This document shows positions 1 to 10,169 of a DNA stretch of 64,000 nucleotides, piece by piece. The stretch's first letter is position 1; every line of letters starts with the position of its first letter. This stretch comes from Akkermansia sp. N21116 (GTDB lineage: Bacteria; Verrucomicrobiota; Verrucomicrobiia; Verrucomicrobiales; Akkermansiaceae). The notes beneath the pieces are model-generated. The model saw nothing but the letters and a program-made list of their open reading frames with translations, did no database searches and was not told where the DNA came from. The stretch spans positions 434,001 through 498,000 of the forward strand of contig NZ_CP139035.1 in NCBI RefSeq assembly GCF_029854705.2, read 5' to 3'. Made by a program: the position numbers and the translations under genes.

Positions 1-1
1 C

Positions 2-1234
2 GCTGCAGGTACGGCAGGTTTTTTATTGGCTGCGCCCCATGTAGTCCGGGCCCAGGAGGCTTTTCCGACAAAAGTCTTGAAAATCGGTTTGATTGGATGC
101 GGGGGACGTGGGCTGGGAGCTATCCGCAATGCGCTGGATGCCGATTCCGACACCGTCGTTTGGGCTTTGGCGGACGCTTTTCAGGAACGTGTGGATTTTG
201 GAGCCAACCTAGTGAAAGAGCAGTACGGCGGCCGCATGCAGGCCGAGCCGTCCAGGCGGTTTGTAGGGCTTGATGCCTACCAGAAATTGCTTGCTGAGCC
301 GGTGGATGTTGTTTTGCTGTGTACGCCCCCTGCATTCCGTCCTTTGCATCTGGCTGCGGCAGTGGCGGCCAACAAACATCTTTATGTGGAAAAACCTATT
401 GCAGTGGATGTCCCCGGAGTGTTGTCGGTAATGGAGTCGGCCCGTGCGGCCAAAAACAGGAATCTAGTTATTCTGGACGGCTTTTGCTGGAGGTATGACG
501 ATGCTAACAAAGCTGCCCGGACCTGGCTTCAGGAAGGTAAACTAGGACGTGTACTTTCCTTTGACGGGTTGTATTACACAACGCCTCCCAAGTCGCCCCT
601 TGCCCTGGATTCCCGTCCACCGCAAGAATCGGATGTTTCCTGGGCACTACGCAACTGGACGGCTTGGTATTGGCTTTCCGGAGGGCAGTTTGTGGAACAG
701 GTGATCCATACCATCGATGGCATGATGTGGTCGATGGAAGATCGGCCGCCTCTGGCTGCCTTTGGTTCCGGCGGTCGTGCCCAGCGTACCGATGACGGTG
801 ACGTATGGGATCATTACGATGTCCATTTTGAATACGATCATGATGTGATCGGCCATATTTCATGCCGGCAGTGGGTCGGATGCCACAGTGAAATTTCCGA
901 TCGTACGTTTTGCGAGCAAGGTATTTTGGCAACTCCCTATCGTCCTCATATCCAGTCTGCTAAACGTTGGCGTTACCGCGGAGAGAGAACAAATATGTAT
1001 GCTAATACGCATGTGGCTTTCTATAAATACCTACGGAATGGAGAGTGGGTGCAGACGCTCGAACAGGCTGCGACAAAGACGCTGGTAGCTATCATGGGGC
1101 GCAATGCCGCCCTCTCCGGTCGCCGTATTTCATGGGATGATATCCAGAAGGACAGCCAGGTTCTCGTTCCCGAAAATTTGACGATGGATACAACTTTACC
1201 TCCGGCTAAAATACCAGTACCTGGACGGGGATAA
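2..1234 (+). CDS. Exported Gfo/Idh/MocA-family oxidoreductase, 5' truncated by window edge
   Basis: NAD(P)-dependent oxidoreductase family acting on sugars or sugar acids. The reading frame is open to the left edge and encodes a hydrophobic AAGTAGFLLAAPHVVRAQ stretch, typical of the end of a Tat or Sec signal, so the true start lies before the window and the protein is probably exported. A Rossmann motif GLIGCGGRG follows at once, and the family EKP motif (in HLYVEKP) lies near position 390. The C-terminal half has the usual Trp/His-rich substrate domain. Substrate is unknown; some exported relatives in mucin degraders are GH109-type NAD-dependent glycosidases, but I cannot assign that here. 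The next gene (cytochrome) starts 42 bases on and is probably unrelated in function. Confidence 0.85.
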   Translation, partial: AAGTAGFLLAAPHVVRAQEAFPTKVLKIGLIGCGGRGLGAIRNALDADSDTVVWALADAFQERVDFGANLVKEQYGGRMQAEPSRRFVGLDAYQKLLAEPVDVVLLCTPPAFRPLHLAAAVAANKHLYVEKPIAVDVPGVLSVMESARAAKNRNLVILDGFCWRYDDANKAARTWLQEGKLGRVLSFDGLYYTTPPKSPLALDSRPPQESDVSWALRNWTAWYWLSGGQFVEQVIHTIDGMMWSMEDRPPLAAFGSGGRAQRTDDGDVWDHYDVHFEYDHDVIGHISCRQWVGCHSEISDRTFCEQGILATPYRPHIQSAKRWRYRGERTNMYANTHVAFYKYLRNGEWVQTLEQAATKTLVAIMGRNAALSGRRISWDDIQKDSQVLVPENLTMDTTLPPAKIPVPGRG

Positions 1235-1276
1235 ACCGTTTTTTCGATTTTCAAGTACCTTGATTCCTCTCTCCTC

Positions 1277-1981
1277 ATGTCTTCTTCCAACTTTTCCGAT
1301 CTTCGGCGGTGCGTCCGCTTGGCGGCGCTGTGGACGGCCGTTGCGGTAGCTATCATTGTTGCCGGCATTTACATGCAAAATTTTTATCCGGCACCGTATG
1401 CACCCCAGCAGCCTGTGGAGTTTTCTCACAAGACGCATGTGTGCAAGCTGGGTATGGATTGTGCCGCCTGCCATACCGGCGCGTTTATTTCTCCCCAGGC
1501 AGGACTCCCACCGGCGTCTTCCTGCATGAATTGTCATCGGCACGTTTTGTCCGACAGCCCGCTGATTGAACCGATCCGCCGGGCGGCGGATCCCGATTAT
1601 CCGGAATATACGGGCATGCCGATTCCCTGGGTGGCGGTGAACCGCCTTGCCGGGCACGCCTATTTCAGCCATGTTGCCCACGTGACGCGCGGTGTGGGAT
1701 GTACGGAATGTCACGATGACATTGCCCGGATGGACAGGGTCGGGACATCGCGAAATCGGGGAATGAAATGGTGTACGGAATGCCATCGTAATCCTTCCCG
1801 GCGTTTGCGTCCGCTTGAGGAAATTGCCAATCCGTCGTATAACCCAGCACAGTACCTTCAAAACCACGACATCAAGATCGGCAATGGATTGAAATTGACG
1901 GATCCCAACCATTTGAGCCCTCTATTGCAAAAGCGTTGGATTGTTGCTCCTTCCAGCAATTGCACGACGTGCCATCATTGA
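1277..1981 (+). CDS. actA: Pentaheme c-type cytochrome, ActA-like subunit of alternative complex III
   Basis: Membrane-anchored multiheme cytochrome. One N-terminal transmembrane segment (residues about 14-33) is followed by five CxxCH haem-binding sites near residues 62, 83, 142, 166 and 229. Five haems, one anchor and about 234 residues fit ActA of the quinol-oxidising alternative complex III. The gene is 38 bases upstream of an ActB-like gene in the same direction, the normal actA-actB order. The ATG at 1277 is chosen because it puts the basic N-terminus just before the anchor. Cytochrome c3-type annotation would also be reasonable. Confidence 0.85.
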   Translation: MSSSNFSDLRRCVRLAALWTAVAVAIIVAGIYMQNFYPAPYAPQQPVEFSHKTHVCKLGMDCAACHTGAFISPQAGLPPASSCMNCHRHVLSDSPLIEPIRRAADPDYPEYTGMPIPWVAVNRLAGHAYFSHVAHVTRGVGCTECHDDIARMDRVGTSRNRGMKWCTECHRNPSRRLRPLEEIANPSYNPAQYLQNHDIKIGNGLKLTDPNHLSPLLQKRWIVAPSSNCTTCHH

Positions 1982-2019
1982 TTTTTAACTGACACTTATC
2001 GATTTTATTCCAGCCAGCC

Positions 2020-5000
2020 ATGCCGAATCCCCTTACTTCTGATACCAATATTCCAATTCGTGAAAATGAAGATGGACGGTTATCCAGAAGGCGGTTTATG
2101 CAATGGCTTGGGACAGGGGGACTTGTAGCCGGGCTTCTGCCTGCTTGCCGCCGTGTGGATCGCTACCTTGTTCCTTACAATCAAGGGCCGGAATGGACGG
2201 TACCCGGGTTACCGACTGTTTTTGCTACTTGCATGCCCGGGATTCGTAGTGCTGTTCCCTTGATGGCTGTCTGCCGGGATGGCAGACCGACTAAGTTGGA
2301 ACCTTCTCCGTCCTGGCCATTGGCATCGGGGTTGTCGTCTTGGGCGCAGGCCTCCTTGTTTGGTTTGTACGATCCGGCCCGCAGCAGAAAGATCCTGTTC
2401 CATGGTAAACCCGCTGCCCGGCAGGAAGTACAGGGAGCCTTTGCTTCTTGGGCCAAAAAAACAGTTGGTAAAGGCAAGTGCGCGTTTCTTGTTGGAGATA
2501 AAATATCCCCGGTGGAACGGGCATTACTGGAAGAATTGCGAAAACGCAATCCCGGGATTCGCGTTTTCCATTGGGAGCCTCTTTCGGATGCGGGGCGTCG
2601 CATGGCTGTTGAAACCGCCTTACAGCCGGGTGTCGTTGCCGTCCCGCGCTTGAACCGGGTTCGGCGGCTTCTGGCGCTGGATTGCGATTGGATGGGAACA
2701 GACCCGCAGGGCGTTGCCTCGGAGTTCATGCAGGGCCGCATTCCAGATGACGAACGAAGCAGGACAATTCCTGGTTCAGGGAAAGATTTTAATCGTTTTT
2801 ATGCTGTTGAAGGGAGGTTCTCACTCTCCGGTGGGATGGCAGATCACCGTCTCTCCTTGCTGCCATCCGCGATCCCTCTGTTTTTGTGGGAATTGGCACG
2901 CCGTATCGGTAGTTTAACGGAGAATGCCTGTCTGCGGGACTTGCCTGCTGCATCAGCTCCTGTCTCTGGAGAGTGGAATACTTGGCTGGATGCTTGTGCC
3001 GAAGATCTTTGCTCCCATTCTTCCCAGTCCCTTGTTCTATTGGGGTGGAATTACCCGCAGCCTCTGCATAGTCTCGTACTGGAGATTAACTCTGCGCTAA
3101 AAGCGCCGGGGGTAACTCTTTCTTTCCTGCAAGGAGAAAAAACATTCGGAGAAAGCCTGGGGCTTCTTCCTGAAGCTGTCCGGCAGGGTGAAGTGGAGAC
3201 ATTGTTTCTTCTCGGAGAGTCCAATCCTGTCCGAAAACTGCCTCCTGAGTGGGATTTCCGAGGATTGTTGGAATCGCCGAATCTGGAAAGCGTTCATCTT
3301 GGCTTGTATGTGGATGAAACAGCCCAGGCATGTGACTGGCATTTTCCGGCGGCTCACTATTTGGAATCGTGGGGGATCGAAAGAGACGAATTCGGACGCT
3401 TTTGCTATATGCAGCCTGTGACTTTGCCTCTATACGGAGGATACAGCAGGATTGAATTTCTTTCCGGATTGATGAATAGCAAGGGACGGCTTCTGTCTGC
3501 GGATAACGCACCGGGCAATCTTTCTCCGGCTTTCCACCGTGTGCGGAAATGTTTTGAACGAGCTGTCAACCCGGTTAACAAGGAAGCTGGCTGGACGGAT
3601 GCCCTGAGACGGGGGTTTTCTCCGGAAACCGTTTATGCTCCCTTGATGAAAAATCCCTCTCCTCCCTCGCAGGAAACGCTGGATGCCTGCCTCTGTTTGG
3701 CGGAGACTCCGCCTCCTGCCGAAGGACAGAGGGAAGTACAATTCGTCCCGGACTATGCTGTGTGGGACGGCAGATTTCTGACTAATGCATGGCTGAGAGA
3801 GCTGCCGGATCCCGTAACCGGACTTTGCTGGGATGGTTCCGTACAAATTGCCCCGGATGCGGTAGAGGCCCGTACTATGGAAGGGAAATGCCACCTGCTT
3901 CGTGTGGAGGAGGATAGGAGATGTTTTGGGGAGGGAGTGGCTTGTCTTGTTCCCGGCATGCCGGACAACCTTCTGGTCATACCCCTGGGATACGGAGGGA
4001 GCTCTGTCGCGGATGCCGGTAGTCATGCAGAGGGAAATACCTGGACTCTGGCGTCATCTCCGGCGGCAATTCCGTATGTCAGAAGAGTGTCTGCCTCGTC
4101 TCTGCGGCTTCTTCCGGCAGAGAAGCGCTCTATTGCGCTTCTCCCGCCTGTTTCCGAGGGGGATATCCCGGTTCCTGTCTGCGAGATGGATTCCCTGTCT
4201 TCCGCTTCCCCCGCACCGGAATCTCCTTTATGGATGCCTCCTCACGCGAACGACATCCATCAATGGGGCATGTGCATCGACTTAAGCCTGTGTACCGGCT
4301 GCAATGCCTGCCTATCCGCCTGCCAGGCGGAAAACAACATACCTACCGTAGGTCGTGAAGAAGTCGCCCGTGACCGTATCATGCACTGGATCCGAATTGA
4401 CCGCTACTTCCGCCGGACCGAAGGAGGAAATGTTTCCCTTCAGGCTTTCCCTGTGGCATGCCAGCAATGCGCGAAAGCTCCATGTGAATCCGTGTGCCCC
4501 GTCAATGCAACTGTTCATACGACGGAAGGCATTAACGCCATGACCTATGCCCGTTGCTGGGGCACGCGGTATTGTGCTGCCAATTGCCCGTACAAGGCAC
4601 GAAGGTTCAACTTCTTCGATTATGCCCGGTTCTCCGATGAGGCAACGCGGTTGCAGCGTAATCCCAACGTCACTATTCGCTCCCGAGGCGTTATGGAAAA
4701 ATGTACCTATTGCGTCCAGCGTATTGAGGAAGCGAAAATCCGGCACAAGGCCCAATTGATGTCCCGTGCGCTTCCCGGCCGTTCTGCCGAACTGGAACTG
4801 ACGGATAAGGATTTGCTCCTGCCCGAAGGAGCTGTCCGGACGGCCTGCCAGGCGGCTTGCCCCATGGAAGCCATTAGCTTCGGTAATTTGCTGGACAAAA
4901 GCCGTATCGCAATGCTCCGGCAGTCTCCACGCCATTTTACCGGGTTGTCCGAAATGGGTACTTTGCCCAGAACATCCTATCTGGCCCGGACAGTCAATTC

Positions 5001-5058
5001 CAATCCTGAACTTGTCCGGAAACAGAATTCCAAAAACGGGAAAAGAGATCTAAAATGA
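2020..5058 (+). CDS. actB: ActB-like Tat-exported molybdopterin-oxidoreductase-fold / iron-sulfur protein
   Basis: Fusion of a molybdopterin-oxidoreductase-like domain with a C-terminal ferredoxin-like electron-transfer domain, as in ActB of alternative complex III. The N-terminus has a Tat-like signal (LSRRRFMQWLG, residues about 27-37) with a hydrophobic stretch ending in a possible lipobox-like PAC. From about residue 750 come four cysteine clusters of a PsrB/HybA-type 4-cluster module (CTGCNACLSAC, CQQCAKAPCESVCP, CAANCPYKARR, CTYCVQR with CQAACP). At 1012 residues it has normal ActB length. In ACIII the Mo-type domain has lost its cofactor. The gene is not followed by actC-F: an unrelated exported GH2 gene begins 54 bases later. 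Confidence 0.87.
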   Translation: MPNPLTSDTNIPIRENEDGRLSRRRFMQWLGTGGLVAGLLPACRRVDRYLVPYNQGPEWTVPGLPTVFATCMPGIRSAVPLMAVCRDGRPTKLEPSPSWPLASGLSSWAQASLFGLYDPARSRKILFHGKPAARQEVQGAFASWAKKTVGKGKCAFLVGDKISPVERALLEELRKRNPGIRVFHWEPLSDAGRRMAVETALQPGVVAVPRLNRVRRLLALDCDWMGTDPQGVASEFMQGRIPDDERSRTIPGSGKDFNRFYAVEGRFSLSGGMADHRLSLLPSAIPLFLWELARRIGSLTENACLRDLPAASAPVSGEWNTWLDACAEDLCSHSSQSLVLLGWNYPQPLHSLVLEINSALKAPGVTLSFLQGEKTFGESLGLLPEAVRQGEVETLFLLGESNPVRKLPPEWDFRGLLESPNLESVHLGLYVDETAQACDWHFPAAHYLESWGIERDEFGRFCYMQPVTLPLYGGYSRIEFLSGLMNSKGRLLSADNAPGNLSPAFHRVRKCFERAVNPVNKEAGWTDALRRGFSPETVYAPLMKNPSPPSQETLDACLCLAETPPPAEGQREVQFVPDYAVWDGRFLTNAWLRELPDPVTGLCWDGSVQIAPDAVEARTMEGKCHLLRVEEDRRCFGEGVACLVPGMPDNLLVIPLGYGGSSVADAGSHAEGNTWTLASSPAAIPYVRRVSASSLRLLPAEKRSIALLPPVSEGDIPVPVCEMDSLSSASPAPESPLWMPPHANDIHQWGMCIDLSLCTGCNACLSACQAENNIPTVGREEVARDRIMHWIRIDRYFRRTEGGNVSLQAFPVACQQCAKAPCESVCPVNATVHTTEGINAMTYARCWGTRYCAANCPYKARRFNFFDYARFSDEATRLQRNPNVTIRSRGVMEKCTYCVQRIEEAKIRHKAQLMSRALPGRSAELELTDKDLLLPEGAVRTACQAACPMEAISFGNLLDKSRIAMLRQSPRHFTGLSEMGTLPRTSYLARTVNSNPELVRKQNSKNGKRDLK

Positions 5059-5112
5059 AATTCGGCTTCCATGTTTAACGTATTCTAATGCGTAAAACAA
5101 ATTATTGACTTC

Positions 5113-8100
5113 ATGATACCAGTGTCCGGATTCTCTTTTTGGAAAAATTGTCTCGTCCTGTTGACAGCAGGTACCTTTGCAACCATTCAGGCGGATGCTG
5201 CTTCTGTCCGCATGGAAGCCGAACAAGGAACACTGGTACCCGGTGACAAAGGGCATATGCCTTCCGTTGTCGAAAGGCCGGATGCTTCCGGCGGTAAGGT
5301 CATAGAATATTTTACGGATGGTTCGGGAATCGAATTCCTACATGTCGGCGAGTCGAATAAAATCATACTTGATTATGCGACTTGTTCCAATGGCTCCGAA
5401 TGTTTCATCGATATTTACGTCAATGGAAAACTGTCTGCCCCAATGGCATATAAATCCACCGGCAACTGGACGGCTCCATACCGGAAGCTTGAAATTCCCG
5501 TGTATATACCTGAGGGAGCGACGGTGAGGATCGTTTCCCGTCGCCAGTCGATCAATGTAGATGCTGTTGAATTTGGCAAAGAAGCCATGCTGGATTCTAT
5601 TCCGGAGAACATGGTGTCTCTTGCCGCTTCCAAACTTGAAAACGGTGCGGAAGTTGTCCGGGACATCATGTCCAATGGAGGACGTGTTGCCTGTCTGGGA
5701 ACCGGCGGAGCTTCCGTAGTTTTTTCTATCGCTCCGAAAGAGATAGGGCAGGGGAATACAGCTGTTATACGTTACGGATCGGAAACCGAATCACGGGTAT
5801 CCGTCTCCGTAAACGGGGGTCCTCCTGTCGTTAAAACGCTTGCTGCGACAGGAACCCGAAAATACGGAGAATTTATCGTGAGCGGATTGAAGCCGGATAG
5901 TGCTAATTCCATTCAAATCGTCCGTCTGGGAGATTCTGGCGTGCTGCTTGATACGGTGACGTTCTGTCATTTGGAACCGGCATCGGGTCCGGTCTCTTTG
6001 GCGGACATTCCCGTTGCCGGAGACCGGAAAACCATATCTTTGAATGGTATCTGGGAATGTACGACGACATCTGATACGGCATCCGAACTTCCTTATGAAT
6101 ACGACAACCGTATCCAGGTTCCCGGTCTTTGGGATATTGCCGGCAGGGATTTGGGCAGTTACGACGGGAAATCTCTGTGGTATCGTACGACCGTACGCAC
6201 TGGAAAAATCCCGGAACGCGTTACGCTGCGTATCAACAAGGCACAATTCGGTACTTATGTATACGTAAATGGGAAACCTGTGGGAGAATATACATACATT
6301 TTCACTCCGTCACAGTTTGATATAGCACCATTTTTGAAACAGGATGAAGACAACGAAATCGTAATACGGCTGCAAAACAAAAAGTATCAGCAAGACAATC
6401 CCAAATCTCTTGGTCACTTGGGCTTTGATGGAGAACGCAAGTATTACTGGCCGGGAATTTATGACGATGTATCCCTGATTGTGAGCGGTAATCCTGTGGT
6501 GTCCTATCTTCAAACGGCACCTGATATCGATCAGGGAACCGTCTACGCGCGAGCTTTTCTGAAAAATGATTCCGCTTCATCCAGAATAACTCCCGTTACC
6601 TTCCGCGTGTATCGATTGGGCATCATGGCCGATGGCGTAGAACCTGCAATCCCGGAACTTGTAGCCGAATATCAAGTTAAGGATGTTTCCGTCCCGGCGG
6701 GGAAAGAAACGGTTGTCAGTGTCCCGGCAATGGCGTTGAAGGGATATGACAAGGGCAGGGACGTATGGAGTCCGGATAATCCGGCCCTGTATAAACTTGT
6801 CGTATCTACGTCCGGCGATACGTTCGGCCAGCGTTTTGGAATGCGTACTTTCCGTTTCGACGAAACGACGAAGATGCCCATCCTCAATGGGAAACCTCAT
6901 TATCTGCGTGGAACCAATATTGCTTTCAACCGTTTTTGCGACGATCCTGCGAGGAAAGATTTGCCTTGGAAAGATGGCTGGGCCCGCGAATTGTTCCGCG
7001 AATTCAAGAAAGTCAATTTCGAATGCTTCCGGACGCATACGGCATTCCTGCCCGAAAAATGGTATGAGGTTGCCGATGAAACGGGGCTGATGATCATGGA
7101 CGAATATCCCTATTGGCAGCATTGTGACGGGGAACACTGTACGGCGGAAACCATAACACCGGAAGTCCGTGCCTGGATGATGGACCGGGGCATGCATCCC
7201 AGCGTCATTGTTTGGGATGTCCAAAACGAATCGTTTCAGCCGTGGCTGATTGACGTCCTGAATACCTGCCGCGGCATTGATCTCCAAAAGCGTCCGGGCG
7301 ATTGCGGCTGGGGACACAATACCTGCAAAACGGATATGAAGGAGTCTCACCCATACTTCTACAGTGAACCGGATTTTACCCTCGGCTACATGAACTGTAT
7401 TTCCCCCGTGCCGTGGACTTTTGGCAACAAGAGCGAGGACCTGCCGCTCGTCATCAATGAATACGGCTGGAATTGGCTGAATAGGGAAGGAGATCCCACC
7501 GAACTCGGAAAAAGGAGCTATGATTTCATCATGCCCGGTTCTTCGCGTGAAGAAAGGCTGGCCTACCAGGCCGATTCATTGGCGGAACTCACAGAATTCT
7601 GGAGAGTGGGGGGCAAATGCGTCGGGATTCTCCAATTTTGCGGGCTGAGTTATTCCCTTCCCAATCAGGATGGAGCTACAAGCGACATTTTGCAGCCCGA
7701 CATTGCAAAGCCTCGTATCAGGCCCTATCTCGCCCAGCGTCTCAGAGATGCTTTTAGCCCTGTGTGCCTTGTTATCGGCGACTATACGGAAGAGGTACTT
7801 CGCGGAAAAACAATGACTATTCCCGTAACTGTTATCAATGATTCGTCGGAAAGCGTGGACAAGCTGGATGTCCGCGTGCGTCTGTTTCAGGGGGATAAGG
7901 TGTTTTTCGACACAGTCAGGAACTATTCTGTTGCCCCTGCCTCTCGTGAGACACAGGAATTTTCCGTGCTTGTTCCCGGCAAAGAGACTGCTCCCGGTGA
8001 GGTTTTGAAACTGGTGGCGGAATATGTCCGGCAGGGAGAAACTGTCCAAAGCATTCGTAACTGGAAGGTGCTCGACCGTGTCGCCGGATTGGCCTTCCGG

Positions 8101-8496
8101 AAGCCTGCAACGGCAAGTTCTTTCCACCACGGTACGTATTACCGCATGTTCCAGGCTCCCAATGTCAATGACGGAGCGTCGAATACCCGCTGGCAGAGCG
8201 GCAAGGACGATAAGGCTCCTTGGGTAATGATCGATTTGGGTGAAAAACAGGATTTAGCCCGTGTCCTGCTTGATTGGAGCGAAGTGCTCGGGAAAAAATA
8301 TTATCCGGAACAATATGCGATCCAGGTATCCGACGATGGTACAGGCTTCCGGACCATTTACGAAGGTAAGGCTTCGGATTCCGGTCTCCAGATCATCGAT
8401 GTTGATGGATCCGGTCGTTATGTCCGCATGCTGGTTACCGGCAAGATGCCTGCAGGAGTTTGCGCCCTTTGGGAAATGGACGTATGGGCCAAGTGA
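5113..8496 (+). CDS. Exported glycoside hydrolase family 2 enzyme with CBM-like and discoidin-like domains
   Basis: Large beta-glycosidase, probably beta-galactosidase or a related exo-enzyme of mucin or plant glycans. Signal peptide residues 1-29. Residues about 30-290 look like two beta-sandwich carbohydrate-binding modules; a GH2 sugar-binding domain (about 300-450), an Ig-like domain and a TIM barrel follow. The acid/base glutamate is in VWDVQNES (E near 705) and the likely nucleophile in VINEYGW (E near 782). The C-terminal ~130 residues resemble an F5/8 discoidin domain (KPATASSF... TRWQSGKDDKAPWVMIDLG). 1127 residues is long for GH2 and is explained by the added modules. A hairpin terminator follows the stop. 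Confidence 0.88.
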   Translation: MIPVSGFSFWKNCLVLLTAGTFATIQADAASVRMEAEQGTLVPGDKGHMPSVVERPDASGGKVIEYFTDGSGIEFLHVGESNKIILDYATCSNGSECFIDIYVNGKLSAPMAYKSTGNWTAPYRKLEIPVYIPEGATVRIVSRRQSINVDAVEFGKEAMLDSIPENMVSLAASKLENGAEVVRDIMSNGGRVACLGTGGASVVFSIAPKEIGQGNTAVIRYGSETESRVSVSVNGGPPVVKTLAATGTRKYGEFIVSGLKPDSANSIQIVRLGDSGVLLDTVTFCHLEPASGPVSLADIPVAGDRKTISLNGIWECTTTSDTASELPYEYDNRIQVPGLWDIAGRDLGSYDGKSLWYRTTVRTGKIPERVTLRINKAQFGTYVYVNGKPVGEYTYIFTPSQFDIAPFLKQDEDNEIVIRLQNKKYQQDNPKSLGHLGFDGERKYYWPGIYDDVSLIVSGNPVVSYLQTAPDIDQGTVYARAFLKNDSASSRITPVTFRVYRLGIMADGVEPAIPELVAEYQVKDVSVPAGKETVVSVPAMALKGYDKGRDVWSPDNPALYKLVVSTSGDTFGQRFGMRTFRFDETTKMPILNGKPHYLRGTNIAFNRFCDDPARKDLPWKDGWARELFREFKKVNFECFRTHTAFLPEKWYEVADETGLMIMDEYPYWQHCDGEHCTAETITPEVRAWMMDRGMHPSVIVWDVQNESFQPWLIDVLNTCRGIDLQKRPGDCGWGHNTCKTDMKESHPYFYSEPDFTLGYMNCISPVPWTFGNKSEDLPLVINEYGWNWLNREGDPTELGKRSYDFIMPGSSREERLAYQADSLAELTEFWRVGGKCVGILQFCGLSYSLPNQDGATSDILQPDIAKPRIRPYLAQRLRDAFSPVCLVIGDYTEEVLRGKTMTIPVTVINDSSESVDKLDVRVRLFQGDKVFFDTVRNYSVAPASRETQEFSVLVPGKETAPGEVLKLVAEYVRQGETVQSIRNWKVLDRVAGLAFRKPATASSFHHGTYYRMFQAPNVNDGASNTRWQSGKDDKAPWVMIDLGEKQDLARVLLDWSEVLGKKYYPEQYAIQVSDDGTGFRTIYEGKASDSGLQIIDVDGSGRYVRMLVTGKMPAGVCALWEMDVWAK

Positions 8497-8512
8497 TATT
8501 GTGACTGCTATT

Positions 8513-8540
8513 TCTGTCTCTCTGCAAACAGAGAGACAGA
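8513..8540. terminator. Perfect 12-bp hairpin between convergent genes
   Basis: TCTGTCTCTCTG, loop CAAA, CAGAGAGACAGA: a perfect 12-bp stem with a 4-base loop, placed just after the GH2 stop and overlapping nothing but the 3' side of the convergent symporter gene boundary. It probably ends transcription from both sides. Confidence 0.8.
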
Positions 8541-8542
8541 GG

Positions 8543-10147
8543 TTATTTATGCCGTCGCCAGAGATGCTCAATGTCTTCCAGGGTTTTACCTTTAGTTTCC
8601 GGGATGAATTTCCAAACGTAGATGGCGGCAAATAATCCCATAACTCCGTAGATGAAGTAGGAAAAACCGTGATGGAAAAGAGCCGTTAACGTTGCGTTTT
8701 CATTCATGATAGGGAACGTCCACGAAACAGCAAAATTGGAAAGCCATTGGATGGCAATGGCAATAGAAAGAGCTCCTCGGATGCTGTTCGGAAAGATTTC
8801 CGAGAGCAGAACCCACGCGACCGGACCCCACGATAAAGCGAAAAAGGCAGTATAGGCAAGCATGCATGCCAGGGAGGCCATACCGTTCGAACTGGTGTAA
8901 AATATCAGGGAGAGCAAGATCATACATACACACATGCCAAGTGCTCCCAGAATCATCAGCGGTTTACGTCCGAAGCGGTCTACGGTGAAAATGGCGATTG
9001 TGGTGAAAAGTAAATTAACGGCTCCGACAATAATTGTTTGCATCAGGGATGCATCCGTACCCAGTCCGAGAGAACGAAAAATTTCGGGGGCATAATAGAG
9101 TACGACATTAATGCCTATAGCCTGTTGGAAAAAAGAGATGAGAATCCCGGCAAGGAGGACTCCCATTCCGAACGTATTCCATGGCACTTTCTTTTCTTTC
9201 AGTGATTCACGAATGCTGTCCAGTTCCCGTTTTCTTTCTTCCTGCGGATTAAGGCGGTCAATGATTTGTTTGGCTTGGCCGATTTTGCCGCGATACACGA
9301 GGTACCGGGGCGATTCCGGAACAAAGAACAGGAGAACGAAAAACAGGATGCAAGGGATAATTTCTGAGGCAAACATCCACCGCCAGCCAATTGAATAGAG
9401 CCATTGGACATCTCCTTGCAGAGCGATGAAGTAATTGGCAAAATAAACGACCAGCATGCCGAAAATAATGGCGAACTGATTGAATCCTACCAGCCTCCCC
9501 CGAATGGGAGCTGGTGCAATTTCTGCAATATAGATCGGAGAGAGCATTGATGCCAGTCCAACACCGATACCTCCGAGAATCCTGTAGATGATCAGAGAAC
9601 TGATATCCTGAAGTCCAAAGTAGTTCATGAGATCCGGCAGAGCGGAACCGACGGACGATACGGCAAATAGAACGGATGCGAGTATTAATCCCTTCCTGCG
9701 TCCCAGCGTTTGCCCGACGATGCCACCGAGAGCCCCTCCTCCGATACAGCCGATCAAGGCGCTGGAAATTGTAAATCCCTTGATGGCACTAGCCATATTG
9801 GCAGTCAACTCTTCTGAGGAATTCCAGAATTCCCGGTACCAGATCAGGGCGGCAACTGTTGCGACAATACCCGTCCAGATTCCACCTTTCTTTTGTCCGT
9901 ATAGTTTGGTCAGAAAACCGCCGAGGATGGCAACTACCATGACGAAGCACAGACTGACGATGGATTTGTAGTCTCCGATGACTGCTATTGCCTTTTCCGG
10001 ATTGGATATCAGGGGTTTGATAAAGAAGTTGTCGATTGCCGAAGTAGTTCCGGAAATGACTGCCGTATCGTATCCGAACAATAGGCCTCCCAAAGCGGCA
10101 ACCAATGTGATGGAGAAGATGTAGAGATGGCGGGATTCCGTATTCAT
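8543..10147 (-). CDS. xylE: Sugar:proton symporter, MFS sugar-porter family (XylE-like)
   Basis: Twelve-helix major-facilitator inner-membrane importer, probably for D-xylose. Sugar-porter signatures are visible: GGLLFGYDTAVISG in helix 1, the loop motif LGRRKGL, RILGGIGVGLASMLSPIYIAEIAP with the PxxxxE-type motif, PESPRYL after helix 6, a helix-7 QQAIGINVVLYYAP, and PETKG near the C-terminus. At 534 residues it is slightly long for the family because of an extra segment in the first half (about residues 30-140). It is the last gene of the xylose operon, 22 bases after xylA. Xylose specificity is inferred from the neighbours xylA and xylB; glucose or arabinose remain possible. Confidence 0.9.
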   Translation of the reverse strand: MNTESRHLYIFSITLVAALGGLLFGYDTAVISGTTSAIDNFFIKPLISNPEKAIAVIGDYKSIVSLCFVMVVAILGGFLTKLYGQKKGGIWTGIVATVAALIWYREFWNSSEELTANMASAIKGFTISSALIGCIGGGALGGIVGQTLGRRKGLILASVLFAVSSVGSALPDLMNYFGLQDISSLIIYRILGGIGVGLASMLSPIYIAEIAPAPIRGRLVGFNQFAIIFGMLVVYFANYFIALQGDVQWLYSIGWRWMFASEIIPCILFFVLLFFVPESPRYLVYRGKIGQAKQIIDRLNPQEERKRELDSIRESLKEKKVPWNTFGMGVLLAGILISFFQQAIGINVVLYYAPEIFRSLGLGTDASLMQTIIVGAVNLLFTTIAIFTVDRFGRKPLMILGALGMCVCMILLSLIFYTSSNGMASLACMLAYTAFFALSWGPVAWVLLSEIFPNSIRGALSIAIAIQWLSNFAVSWTFPIMNENATLTALFHHGFSYFIYGVMGLFAAIYVWKFIPETKGKTLEDIEHLWRRHK

Positions 10148-10169
10148 AGCCGTGTAAAGAAAGTAAACA

